This document shows positions 1-7,792 of a stretch of 57,959 bases of DNA, piece after piece. The notes below the pieces were generated by a model. It was not told where the DNA came from. It searched no databases and saw only the letters and a program-made list of their open reading frames with translations. The translations under genes and the position numbers were made by a program. Position 1 is the stretch's first letter, and each line of letters opens with the position of its first letter. This DNA is from Herbiconiux sp. (GTDB lineage Bacteria > Actinomycetota > Actinomycetes > Actinomycetales > Microbacteriaceae): positions 1-57,959 of the forward strand of contig NZ_JAHFUW010000024.1 in assembly GCF_023264855.1 (NCBI RefSeq). The letters run 5' to 3'.

Positions 1-464
1 ACGAGGAAGGTCTCGGGGTCGACGCCGTAGGACACGGCGTTGTAGAGCTTGCCCGAGAAGTTGAGCTTCATACCGTGGGTGAGGTGCCCGCCGTGCGCGA
101 GCTCGAGGCCCAGGATGGTGTCGCCGGGGGTGGCGATGGCGCTCAGCACGGCCGCGTTGGCCGTGGCACCGGAGTGCGGCTGCACGTTCGCGTATTCGGC
201 GCCGAACAGCGACTTGGCGCGGTCGATGGCCAGCTGCTCGGCCACGTCGACGAACTCGCAGCCGCCGTAGTAGCGGCGGCCCGGGTAGCCCTCGGCGTAC
301 TTGTTGGTGAGCACCGAGCCCTGCGACTCGAGCACCGCGCGGGGCACGAAGTTCTCCGAGGCGATCATCTCGAGGGTGCCGCGCTGACGGCCGAGCTCGA
401 GCTTCAGCACTTCGGCGATCTCGGGATCGACCTCGCTCAGCGGCGCATTGAAGGTGTCGGACAT
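1..464 (-). CDS. glyA: Serine hydroxymethyltransferase, N-terminal part (runs off the window)
   Basis: This is the first ~154 codons of a PLP enzyme that interconverts serine plus THF with glycine plus 5,10-methylene-THF. It supplies one-carbon units to purine and thymidylate synthesis in the cytoplasm. The translation was read directly from the minus strand. It begins [16 protein letters not shown] and contains the family hallmarks [28 protein letters not shown] and [11 protein letters not shown]. The ATG at 464 is preceded by AAGGAG at 471-476, six bases away. The rest of the gene lies beyond base 1. A ZTP riboswitch-like leader lies upstream (511-590), so expression should respond to ZMP/ZTP, the signal of 10-formyl-THF shortage. 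Identity is near certain, and nothing in the visible part looks broken. Confidence 0.96.
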   Translation of the reverse strand, partial: MSDTFNAPLSEVDPEIAEVLKLELGRQRGTLEMIASENFVPRAVLESQGSVLTNKYAEGYPGRRYYGGCEFVDVAEQLAIDRAKSLFGAEYANVQPHSGATANAAVLSAIATPGDTILGLELAHGGHLTHGMKLNFSGKLYNAVSYGVDPETFL

Positions 465-510
465 GACGGGCTCCTTTTCGGCGTGACGGACTACGTGTGT
501 CGGGATCCGT

Positions 511-590
511 ATCGACCCAGGCGCGCGGCCGAATCCCTTGTCCGTCGCTTCCCGATGGTGAACCATCTGAACGCCAGTTGCGACGGGGTC
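511..590 (-). promoter_or_regulatory. ZTP (pfl) riboswitch upstream of glyA
   Basis: Read on the minus strand, this leader carries the conserved pieces of the pfl/ZTP motif in the right order. A first stem (CGTCGC...GCGACG) contains AACTGGCG and a small hairpin GATGG-TTCA-CCATC, followed by GGGAAGCGACG. After a short linker comes GGCCGCGCGCCTGGGT, which matches the conserved CCGCnCGCCUGGG half that forms the ligand site and pseudoknot. The leader ends about 46 bases before the glyA start. ZTP riboswitches are known to control glyA and other one-carbon genes in Actinobacteria. Whether control acts on translation or transcription cannot be told from sequence, as no obvious U-tract terminator follows. 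Confidence 0.85.
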
Positions 591-644
591 AGCCTACCTC
601 AGGAGGGCTGTGCCCGGCGAGCCCGATCGGGCCGCCGAGCCCGG

Positions 645-1913
645 TCAGACCCGCTGCGCCCGGCGGGTGAGCGCCGGGGTCACCGCGAGCAGCACGATGC
701 CGACGGCGAGGGCGCTCAGGTATATCCACGGCAGCGAGGTGAGCCCGAAGGCGTCGAGGAAGAAGCCGCCGACCAGCGCGCCCAGGCCGATGCCCGCGTT
801 GAACGCCGTGGAATAGAAGGCGCTCGAGGTGTCGCGGATGGCCGGTGAGGCCTCGTGCATCAGCTGCGTGGGCAGCAGGGTGGGGATGACGCCGAACGCC
901 ACTCCCCACACGAAGAAGGCCGCGATGGCGATCACGGGGTTGCCCGCGAACAGTGCGAGCGCCAGAACGGATGCTCCGGTCACCCCGAGCGCCACCATCA
1001 GACCGCGGGCCGGCCGCTTGCCGAAGACCGCGCCCGCGGTCAGAACGCCGATTGCGCCGGCGGCGCCGTAGACGAGGAGCAGCAGCCCGATCTGACCCTC
1101 GGGAACCCCCATCTCGCCGATCAGGAACGGCGCGATGTAGGTGTAGAAGGAGTAGTTGCCGATCATGACGACGGCGACCAGGATGCAGATCAGCGCCACC
1201 ACGGGAATGGTCGGGTCCAGCGGCCCGCGACGTCGTTCGGCACGGATCGCCGCCGTGTTCGTCGACACCTCGAGGTGCTTGCGATGGTCGACCCGGGGCA
1301 GCAGCAGGAGGATGAAGACGGCGCCGAGCAGCGCCAGCACGCCGATGCCGATGAACGGCGCGCGCCATCCGAATGCGTGGCCCACGGTCGTGGCCAGCGG
1401 CACGCCCAGCACGAAGGCGAGGGTTCCGCCGCCGGTGGTGATGGCGACGGCGCGGCCGATCTGCTCCTTCGGCACGAGGTGCGCGGAGTAGGCGCCCACA
1501 ACGCCCCAGAACACACCGTGGGCCATGCCGCCCAGCACGCGGGCCACCACCAGCACCTCGAAGTTCGGCGCGAGGCCGCCCACGATGCTCGAGATCGCGA
1601 TCACGACGAGCACCATCATCAGCAGCAGGTGCCTCGGCACCCGGCGGAACAGGAACGTCAGCGGCACGCTGGTGAGCACCACGGCGAAGGCGAAGAAGCT
1701 GATCAGCAGGCCGACCTGCGACTCGGAGACGCCGAGGCCGCTGCTCATCTCCGGCAGCAGGCCGGTGGGGATCATCTCGGCGGTCACCGAGAGGAACACG
1801 GCGGTGGCGAGCACGATGAGCCCACCCCAGGGGAAGCGTTTCACGACGGGGACCGATCCCGTCTCGGACAGGGCTGTGGATTGATTGAGTGTGGTCACGA
1901 GGTTCGCGTCCAT
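645..1913 (-). CDS. MFS transporter, AraJ-like sugar/drug efflux family
   Basis: 422-residue membrane protein with about twelve hydrophobic segments. The N-terminal half carries MFS features such as VARVLGGMAHGVFWGVVGAY and RAVAITTGGGTLAF. These resemble the AraJ / arabinose-efflux-permease group that exports sugars or small drugs by proton exchange. The substrate cannot be inferred. The ATG at 1913 was chosen over a longer in-frame reading to 2090, because the extra 59 residues are arginine-rich and non-hydrophobic and run into the divergent purU promoter region. No clear ribosome site precedes it. The gene is transcribed divergently from purU. The 222 bases between them hold the two promoters and nothing else I recognise. 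Confidence 0.85.
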   Translation of the reverse strand: MDANLVTTLNQSTALSETGSVPVVKRFPWGGLIVLATAVFLSVTAEMIPTGLLPEMSSGLGVSESQVGLLISFFAFAVVLTSVPLTFLFRRVPRHLLLMMVLVVIAISSIVGGLAPNFEVLVVARVLGGMAHGVFWGVVGAYSAHLVPKEQIGRAVAITTGGGTLAFVLGVPLATTVGHAFGWRAPFIGIGVLALLGAVFILLLLPRVDHRKHLEVSTNTAAIRAERRRGPLDPTIPVVALICILVAVVMIGNYSFYTYIAPFLIGEMGVPEGQIGLLLLVYGAAGAIGVLTAGAVFGKRPARGLMVALGVTGASVLALALFAGNPVIAIAAFFVWGVAFGVIPTLLPTQLMHEASPAIRDTSSAFYSTAFNAGIGLGALVGGFFLDAFGLTSLPWIYLSALAVGIVLLAVTPALTRRAQRV

Positions 1914-2135
1914 TCGAAGACAACTCGAAATTCGGCGGACAGAGGAGGCTCGAGTGCCGATCCTGACGACCTGAAGCGCCGGCTCCCCTGCACCGCCTAC
2001 TCGGCTGATGCCTCCCCGTCGATTCACGACGTGACTGGCCCGGCGACGACTTCGTACATGCCCGTGGCCGAACGATGACCGCGCGACCACTGGCTATTCT
2101 AGCAAAGGGGCATCCGCCTGCAAGAGGAGAAGCGA

Positions 2136-2993
2136 ATGACGTTGCCGCGTAATCACTGGGTACTCACCTTCGTCTGCGCCGACCTGCCCGGAATCGTGCA
2201 CGCGGTCAGCGGCGCGGTGGTCGAGTCCGGCGGCAACATCACCGAGAGCCAGCAGTTCTCGTCAGCCGACACCGGCCGCTTCTTCATGCGCCTGCAGGTG
2301 GAGGCGGATGCCGGTCGCGAGGTCTTCGAGGCCGCCCTCGCCCCGGTCGCCGCCCGTTACGACATGCAGTGGAAGGTCGATGTGGTGGGCCGCCCGCTGC
2401 GCACCCTCGTGCTGGCCTCCACGGCCGCGCACTGCCTGAACGACCTGCTGTTCCGCCAGCGCGCCGGGCAGCTGCCCGTGGAGGTGCCGCTGGTGCTCTC
2501 CAACCACGGCACGCTGCGCGACCTCGCGCAGTTCTACGACGTGCCGTTCGAGTCGCTCCCGGTGACGGATGCCGCCTCCAAGGCGGCCTTCGAAGACCGC
2601 GTCGTCCGCGCCGTCGAGGAGCACGACATCGAGCTGGTCGTGCTGGCGCGCTACATGCAGATCATCTCCCCTGAGCTCTGCGAGCGCCTCGCCGGCCGCC
2701 TGATCAACATCCACCACTCCTTCCTGCCCGGTTTCAAGGGAGCGAACCCCTACAAGCAGGCGCACGCCCGCGGCGTGAAGCTGATCGGCGCCACCGCCCA
2801 CTTCGTCACGAGCGACCTCGACGAGGGCCCGATCATCGAGCAGAACGTGGTGCGCGTCGACCACACCCGCACGCCCGCCGAGCTCGTCGCCATCGGTCAA
2901 GACGAGGAGAGCCGCACCCTCACCACGGCGGTGAAGTGGTTCGCCGAAGACCGCGTGCTCCTCGACGGCGCCCGCACCATCATCTTCCGGTAG
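2136..2993 (+). CDS. purU: Formyltetrahydrofolate deformylase
   Basis: 285 residues. The enzyme hydrolyses 10-formyl-THF to formate plus THF and balances the one-carbon pool. An N-terminal ACT regulatory domain spans about residues 8-85. The formyltransferase-fold catalytic domain follows, with RYMQIISPE, the Asn/His pair in INIHHSFLPGFKG (N191, H193) and the Asp of DLDEGPI (D229). Length matches E. coli PurU (about 280). A purine-rich ribosome site (AAGAGGAG) lies just upstream of the ATG. A TATTCT hexamer at 2095-2100 could be the -10 element. The gene stands alone and is convergent with the LuxR/nagB-remnant side. It fits with the glyA, purN and purH genes also in this window. Confidence 0.95.
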   Translation: MTLPRNHWVLTFVCADLPGIVHAVSGAVVESGGNITESQQFSSADTGRFFMRLQVEADAGREVFEAALAPVAARYDMQWKVDVVGRPLRTLVLASTAAHCLNDLLFRQRAGQLPVEVPLVLSNHGTLRDLAQFYDVPFESLPVTDAASKAAFEDRVVRAVEEHDIELVVLARYMQIISPELCERLAGRLINIHHSFLPGFKGANPYKQAHARGVKLIGATAHFVTSDLDEGPIIEQNVVRVDHTRTPAELVAIGQDEESRTLTTAVKWFAEDRVLLDGARTIIFR

Positions 2994-3005
2994 CCGTCGA
3001 CCGGA

Positions 3006-3263
3006 CGGTCAGAGGATGACGGGGTCCCAGGTGGGCTTCTGGGCGAAGGCGTCGCGGTAGTAGCCGCCGCCACCGCGCGCGCCTTGCCGGCGCCGAAGGC
3101 CAGCAGCACGAGGCGCTTCGCCCGCAGGATGGTGCCGAGGCCCTGCGTGATGCAGTGCACCGGCACCTCGTCGACCGAGTCGAAGAAGCGCGCGTTGTCC
3201 TCCCGGGTCTGCCGGGTGAGGGTCTTGACCCGCGTCACCGAGGCGAACGAGGAACCGGGCTCG
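3006..3263 (-). pseudogene. Remnant copy of the 3' end of nagB (glucosamine-6-phosphate deaminase)
   Basis: This stretch repeats the last part of the intact nagB (6016-6382) in the same orientation. Bases 3006-3063 are identical to 6016-6073. Bases 3066-3263 match 6185-6382 with a single difference (A at 3154 against T). Between the two blocks 109 bases are missing, which shifts the frame. Similarity stops abruptly at 3263, where unrelated sequence leads into the LuxR gene. It lacks the first half of the enzyme, including the catalytic Asp and the GTDGHIGFNEPG loop, so it cannot make active protein. Near-identity says the duplication is recent. Confidence 0.93.
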
Positions 3264-3298
3264 GCCGGGTTCAACGCTCATTCTGGCTTGGCGCAATT

Positions 3299-5902
3299 CT
3301 ACCGAGGTGTGGCCCACGAGGCAGACGCGGCGGGTAGCTCCGCACGGCTTCGGATGCCCAGCTTCTGGTAGATCCGCTGCAGGTGGGTCTCTACCGTGCG
3401 GATCGAGAGCACGAGCTCCGCTGCGATCTCCCGGTTGCTGGTTCCCGCCGAGGCGAGGGAGGCGATCTGGCGCTCCCGCCGAGAGAGGATCGCGCCGACC
3501 CGCTCCCGCAGGAACGGGGAGGTGGCGAGCCCGCAGACCGCCATTTGTTCCGCCACACGCCGGGACGAGGCCGCCGCCGCCCGGTCGTCGCCGACCCGCG
3601 AATACTGGGTGAAGGCGTGCGAGAAGGCCTCTGCTGCCAAGAGGTGCAGTCCGGTGACGACCGCCGCGTTACCGGCCTCGTCGAACTCCACAGCCAGGAT
3701 TCCCGCGTCCTCTCCCGTGCTCGCCTCGGCCCGCGCCAGGGCCCGCGTATGCCGGATCTGGACGCCGCAGTAGTCGCCCTCGACTTCGCCGGCGAGAGCC
3801 TCGATGCGGTCGATCACCTCCCGCGCGCCACCGGCTCGGGCCGCTATGGACAACGCCACCACGCTGAGGAGGGCATGGCCGGCACGGTCGTGAGCCTCGG
3901 CGGCCCTCACGAAAGCGTCGACGGCCTCTGGCATCCTGCCGCGGCCGGCCTCCAGCCAGCCGAGCCCTTGAAGTGCCGCACCGGCCACGTAGTAGCCGTC
4001 GTCCGGAGCGTCGAGCACGGGCTGCAGGGCCTCGGACGCCGCCTCGAGCTCGCCGATCAGAACGAGCGACCCGGGGAGCCTGGCTCGGATCATCAAGGCC
4101 GCCTGATCGATCCCCATCGGCTCCAGGATCGCCAACGCGGAACGGAACTCCCGGATCGCTTCATGGGCGCGGCCGGCCACCTGCAGGAACTCGCCGAGCA
4201 GCCAGTCGCCGACCGCTTGGGGCGCCGCTTGGCCGAGCGCAGCCATGGCATCCCGCTGGCGGCGGATCGGTTCGATGTTCTCCTCGATGCGTCCGCCTAG
4301 TCCAGCTGCGAGGGCACGACGCATCTGCAGGCGGGACATGTCCGCCCCCACGGGGGCGAGAACTGCCTCGCCGGCGTCCAGGAGCTCGTGAGCATGGGCA
4401 ATCCGTCCGCACAGCACCTCGTCCCAGGCGGCCTCTGCGAGCCGTTCGCCCTCGAACATCTCAGCGGTCACGTCGGGCAGGTCCTCATCCTGCGGGTGCC
4501 GCTCCAGCGCCTCGCGGGTGGAGTCGATGCGCAGGATGGAGGCCAGGTCGATCGAGTCTGCAACAGCGGGTGAATTCGTCGGGAGATCCCAGGAGCGACC
4601 CGGCGTCTCGATGCGCTCGTGCGCGACCCGCACCAGATCGGACAGCGCCCTTCCCCGGTGTCCGTGCGCATCCCCGTGCCGCTCGAGCCGTTCCAATCGC
4701 TCCAGCGCCTGTGCGGAACGGCCGACCTGCAGTTCGGCGGCTGCAAGAGTCATCTCCGCATCGAACCCTCCGCCGTGCTTCACCGCGGCCGAAGCGAGCT
4801 GAAGGGAGAGTTCGCTGCGCGAGAGCTGTAAAGCGGCCGCCGCGGCCCTGGTGAGTGCCGAGCCGTCGACAGCATGCCCGAGCAGCAGACTGTAGCGGGC
4901 CAGCGCCACGAGCTCACCGCCCGCGAGCTCCGCCAGCGGCACCCGGCTGAGCACCTCGACGATGGCCCGCACGAGACGCTCCCTCCGCAACACCCCGATG
5001 GTCTGCGGCAGCACGAGCTCGATGACCGGATCGTGGATCCGCAGTCGACGCCTTCCCGTGGGCCCGAGCACGTCGACGATCCCCTCCTCGTCGAGTCGTT
5101 CGAGCTCCTCGCTGATGCGCTCGATCCCGTCGTCCTCCGGGTCGTGATCTGGGCCCGCGTGCCGCAACTCCTCGATCACTCCGACGACCCGCGATGGACT
5201 GAGCTCGGGAGCGAGGCAGACCAGGTCCAGGATGAGCGTCGTGCGGGGACTCATCGTGGCGAGCGCCGCGATGCGGGCGTGGACGAGGCGCCGGAAGGCG
5301 TCGCTCGGTGGGATCGCGTCGGTGAGACACCAACCCGCCTCCGTCTCGACGAGGACCCCCTTGGTACGGGCCTCCCGGACGGCTTCTTGCAGTACCACAA
5401 GATCGCCGCCCGCCCGGCGAGGCACGAATGCCGGCACCGTGGCGGGGTCCAGAGCCCCGCCGAGGAAGGTGCGTACCGCTTCGAGGAGAGCTGTGCCGGA
5501 CAGCGGAGGTAACTCTATCCGCCGCACTGTTCCATCCCGGCAGAGTCGGTCGAGCGCGGCGGGGAGCGGTTTCCGCAAGCTGGCCGTGACCACGGGTAGC
5601 GTGGTCCCCGAGGTGACAGCCCGCACCAGACGGCCGGCCTGCTCCTCGTCCAGTCGCTCCGCATCCTCACCCACCCAGATCCGGGCGCGGATGTCCTGAT
5701 CGAGCCCGGCGAGTACGGCACGCAGAAAGTGGGTGCGCCCGGCACCGGGTTCACCGATGACGACGATCCCCGTCCCGACCATGAGCGCCGCCCGGGCACT
5801 CTCGATCTCGGCGCTGCGGTCGTTCGCCGAACCACTCACCGCCGTTTGCCCGCCGCCACGTCCGGCACCCATCCCCTTCGTCGAGAACCCCCAGCGACAC
5901 AC
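3299..5902 (-). CDS. Large ATPase-type LuxR-family transcriptional regulator (LAL-like)
   Basis: 867 residues. The N-terminal NTPase segment has a P-loop-like motif, GEPGAGRT at about residues 50-57, where the usual Lys is Arg. An acidic Walker-B-like stretch near RIWVGEDAERLDEE follows. The long middle is rich in Ala/Leu/Glu helices, as in TPR-type sensor regions of MalT/LAL proteins. The last ~65 residues form a LuxR/GerE helix-turn-helix (LSRRERQIASLASAGTSNREI, RTVETHLQRIYQKLGIRSR). The GTG at 5902 gives the longest frame, and an ATG at 5872 is the alternative. It lies downstream of nagB on the same strand and is bounded on both sides by copies of the nagB 3' end, so it looks like a recent insertion. 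Ligand and targets are unknown, and amino-sugar control is only suggested by location. Confidence 0.85.
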   Translation of the reverse strand: MCRWGFSTKGMGAGRGGGQTAVSGSANDRSAEIESARAALMVGTGIVVIGEPGAGRTHFLRAVLAGLDQDIRARIWVGEDAERLDEEQAGRLVRAVTSGTTLPVVTASLRKPLPAALDRLCRDGTVRRIELPPLSGTALLEAVRTFLGGALDPATVPAFVPRRAGGDLVVLQEAVREARTKGVLVETEAGWCLTDAIPPSDAFRRLVHARIAALATMSPRTTLILDLVCLAPELSPSRVVGVIEELRHAGPDHDPEDDGIERISEELERLDEEGIVDVLGPTGRRRLRIHDPVIELVLPQTIGVLRRERLVRAIVEVLSRVPLAELAGGELVALARYSLLLGHAVDGSALTRAAAAALQLSRSELSLQLASAAVKHGGGFDAEMTLAAAELQVGRSAQALERLERLERHGDAHGHRGRALSDLVRVAHERIETPGRSWDLPTNSPAVADSIDLASILRIDSTREALERHPQDEDLPDVTAEMFEGERLAEAAWDEVLCGRIAHAHELLDAGEAVLAPVGADMSRLQMRRALAAGLGGRIEENIEPIRRQRDAMAALGQAAPQAVGDWLLGEFLQVAGRAHEAIREFRSALAILEPMGIDQAALMIRARLPGSLVLIGELEAASEALQPVLDAPDDGYYVAGAALQGLGWLEAGRGRMPEAVDAFVRAAEAHDRAGHALLSVVALSIAARAGGAREVIDRIEALAGEVEGDYCGVQIRHTRALARAEASTGEDAGILAVEFDEAGNAAVVTGLHLLAAEAFSHAFTQYSRVGDDRAAAASSRRVAEQMAVCGLATSPFLRERVGAILSRRERQIASLASAGTSNREIAAELVLSIRTVETHLQRIYQKLGIRSRAELPAASASWATPR

Positions 5903-5920
5903 GCCCGCCCCGGGTGAACC

Positions 5921-5927
5921 ATGTATA
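5921..5927 (-). promoter_or_regulatory. Possible -10 element of the LuxR-type gene
   Basis: On the minus strand TATACAT lies about 18 bases upstream of the GTG at 5902. It is a near-consensus sigma-70-type -10 hexamer in otherwise GC-rich DNA. A recognisable -35 is not visible (TAGCTT at 17 bases is weak). The transcript would start very close to the GTG. Confidence 0.45.
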
Positions 5928-6015
5928 CCCCGCCGGAGACCGGAAAGCTACACGAATCGGACTCCGCTCCGTCAGTCTCCGGGGCGCGCAGATCCTGTCA
6001 TCGTCCTCGCGGCGC

Positions 6016-6382
6016 CGGTCAGAGGATGACGGGGTCCCAGGTGGGCTTCTGGGCGAAGGCGTCGCGGTAGTAGTCGAGCTCGGTGAGGGCGCCGGCGGCG
6101 GCCTCGTCGATCACGACGGTGGCCCGCGGGTGCAGCTGGATCGCCGAGGCCGGCACGCTCGCCGTGAGCGGGCCCTCCAGGGCAGCCGCCACCGCGCGCG
6201 CCTTGCCGGCGCCGAAGGCCAGCAGCACGAGGCGCTTCGCCCGCAGGATGGTGCCGAGGCCCTGCGTGATGCTGTGCACCGGCACCTCGTCGACCGAGTC
6301 GAAGAAGCGCGCGTTGTCCTCCCGGGTCTGCCGGGTGAGGGTCTTGACCCGCGTCACCGAGGCGAACGAGGAACCGGGCTCG
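6016..6382. repeat. Direct repeat (full copy) of the nagB 3' end, partner of 3006-3263
   Basis: This 367-base segment is the parent copy of the remnant at 3006-3263 and lies inside and just past the intact nagB. The two copies are in the same orientation and flank 3264-6015, which contains only the LuxR-type gene. The second copy has lost 109 bases that correspond to 6074-6184 of this copy, give or take the junction. Homologous recombination between the copies could delete the intervening gene. Confidence 0.9.
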
Positions 6383-6807
6383 TTGAAGCCGATGTGGCCG
6401 TCGGTGCCGATGCCCAGGATCTGCAGGTCGATCCCTCCGGAGGCCAGGATCGCGTCTTCGTACCGCTCCCCCGCCGTCTCGATGCCGAGTTGACGGCCGT
6501 CGGGCACGTGCACGGCGGCCGGATTCAGCCCCAGCGGTCGCACCACCTCGGCGGCGATCACCGAGTGATAGCTCTGCGGATGCCCCACCGGGATGCCCAC
6601 GTACTCGTCCAGCGCGAAGCCGCGCACCGCCGAGAGGTCGAGCCCCCCGCGCACCCGCTCGGCCAGCGCCCGGTACACCGGCAGGGGCGTGTCGCCCGTC
6701 GCGAGGCCGAGCACGGCATCCGGTTTCTGTGCCACGAGCCGCTCGATCGCCTCGGCGACGAGCGCTCCGGCGGCGGCGCGACCGCCCACCACGATGACTT
6801 CAGCCAT
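6019..6807 (-). CDS. nagB: Glucosamine-6-phosphate deaminase
   Basis: 262 residues. Converts glucosamine-6-phosphate to fructose-6-phosphate plus ammonia, the last committed step of amino-sugar catabolism. Visible motifs are the active-site Asp in FALDEYVGI (D67) and the loop GIGTDGHIGFNEPGSSF, with D136, H138 and E143 matching the E. coli D141/H143/E148 set. Length matches the family (about 260). The start overlaps the end of the upstream ROK kinase by 8 bases, so it is translationally coupled as the last gene of the sugar operon. Its 3' 367 bases are duplicated at 3006-3263, beyond the LuxR gene. No terminator is visible in the 116 bases between nagB and that gene. Confidence 0.96.
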   Translation of the reverse strand: MAEVIVVGGRAAAGALVAEAIERLVAQKPDAVLGLATGDTPLPVYRALAERVRGGLDLSAVRGFALDEYVGIPVGHPQSYHSVIAAEVVRPLGLNPAAVHVPDGRQLGIETAGERYEDAILASGGIDLQILGIGTDGHIGFNEPGSSFASVTRVKTLTRQTREDNARFFDSVDEVPVHSITQGLGTILRAKRLVLLAFGAGKARAVAAALEGPLTASVPASAIQLHPRATVVIDEAAAGALTELDYYRDAFAQKPTWDPVIL

Positions 6808-7792
6808 GTCCTACGATCTCCACTGTCTGTCGGGGGGCACCCACCAGGGCGGCGCCGACCGCCGCGGCCGGGAAGCCGGCCGGTACGATCTGCAGGCGGT
6901 CCGGCAGTCCGAGCGAGGCCAGGAAGGGCGACTCCTGCGCCCAGGATGCCAGAACCCGCCGCACGGCGTCGAGCAGCCACTCGCCCAGGTTGCTGAGCCC
7001 GCCGCCGATCATCACGATCTCCACGTCGACGGTCAGCACGAGTACCCGCACGGCGGCGGCCACGTTCTCGACCAGGAGCGAACGGATGGCGGCCGCCGTC
7101 GCGTCGCCGGCCTCGGCCGCCGCCAGCAGCGCCCGCACCGGGATCGGATCCTCCGTGGGCCACTGCCGGGCGATCGCCGAGCCCGAGGCCACGGTTTCGA
7201 GGCAGCCGCGCTGACCGCACGCGCAGAGCACGCCCTGCGGATCCACCGGGATGTGCCCGATCTCCCCGGCCGTGCCGCGGGCACCCCGCCAGAGCGCGCC
7301 GTCGATCACGAGCCCCGCCGCGAGGCCGGTCCCGAGGTTGAGATACGCCATCGAGCGCGCGGTGCGCCCCGGCTGCGCCGTCATCAGGTGGTAGGCGCCG
7401 AGCGCGGCGGCCGTCACGTCGTTCTCCACCTCGACCCGGCGAACGGATGCCACGCCCGCGAAGCCGTGCGCCCCGGCATCCGAGGCCTCGGCGGCCAGTG
7501 CTTCGGACAGCCGGCCGCCCACGTCGAGCTCCTCGAAGCCGAGGTTCACCGCGTGCGAGACATGCCCGCGGTGCGGATCGACCTGGCCGGGGATGCCCAC
7601 GCCGATCGACTCGAACTCCGCCGGCCTCACACCCGTGATGTCGGCGATGCGCCGGATGCCCTCCAGCGCCGTGGCGATCACGGCATCCGCCCCGAAACCC
7701 GTGGCCAGCCGCACGCGCTCGACGACGGTGCCGTCGGAGTCGACCGCCACCGCATCCGTCTTGGTGCCGCCGATGTCCAGTCCCAGCCTCAT
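6800..7792 (-). CDS. ROK-family sugar kinase, probably N-acetylglucosamine kinase
   Basis: 330 residues. Phosphorylates a hexose, probably GlcNAc or glucosamine, with ATP in the cytoplasm. The N-terminal phosphate loop is LGLDIGGTKTD (residues 3-13). The catalytic Asp lies in VENDVTAAALG (D125). The ROK zinc site is EIGH (177-180) followed by CACGQRGC (190-197). There is no N-terminal DNA-binding domain, which separates it from the ROK repressor of the same locus. It overlaps the upstream hydrolase by 4 bases (ATGA) and nagB by 8. Its place between NagZ and NagB points to GlcNAc released from imported disaccharides. Glucokinase activity cannot be excluded. Confidence 0.88.
   Translation of the reverse strand: MRLGLDIGGTKTDAVAVDSDGTVVERVRLATGFGADAVIATALEGIRRIADITGVRPAEFESIGVGIPGQVDPHRGHVSHAVNLGFEELDVGGRLSEALAAEASDAGAHGFAGVASVRRVEVENDVTAAALGAYHLMTAQPGRTARSMAYLNLGTGLAAGLVIDGALWRGARGTAGEIGHIPVDPQGVLCACGQRGCLETVASGSAIARQWPTEDPIPVRALLAAAEAGDATAAAIRSLLVENVAAAVRVLVLTVDVEIVMIGGGLSNLGEWLLDAVRRVLASWAQESPFLASLGLPDRLQIVPAGFPAAAVGAALVGAPRQTVEIVGHG

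Noticed and set aside
2897-3317. Two minus-strand frames with NagB-like peptides read as genes
   Set aside because: They are pieces of the nagB remnant, with a 109-base deletion and no start or catalytic half. They also run over the purU end.
3264-6015. An insertion sequence or transposon carrying the LuxR gene
   Set aside because: No transposase, terminal inverted repeats or short target duplications are seen. The flanking repeats are nagB sequence.
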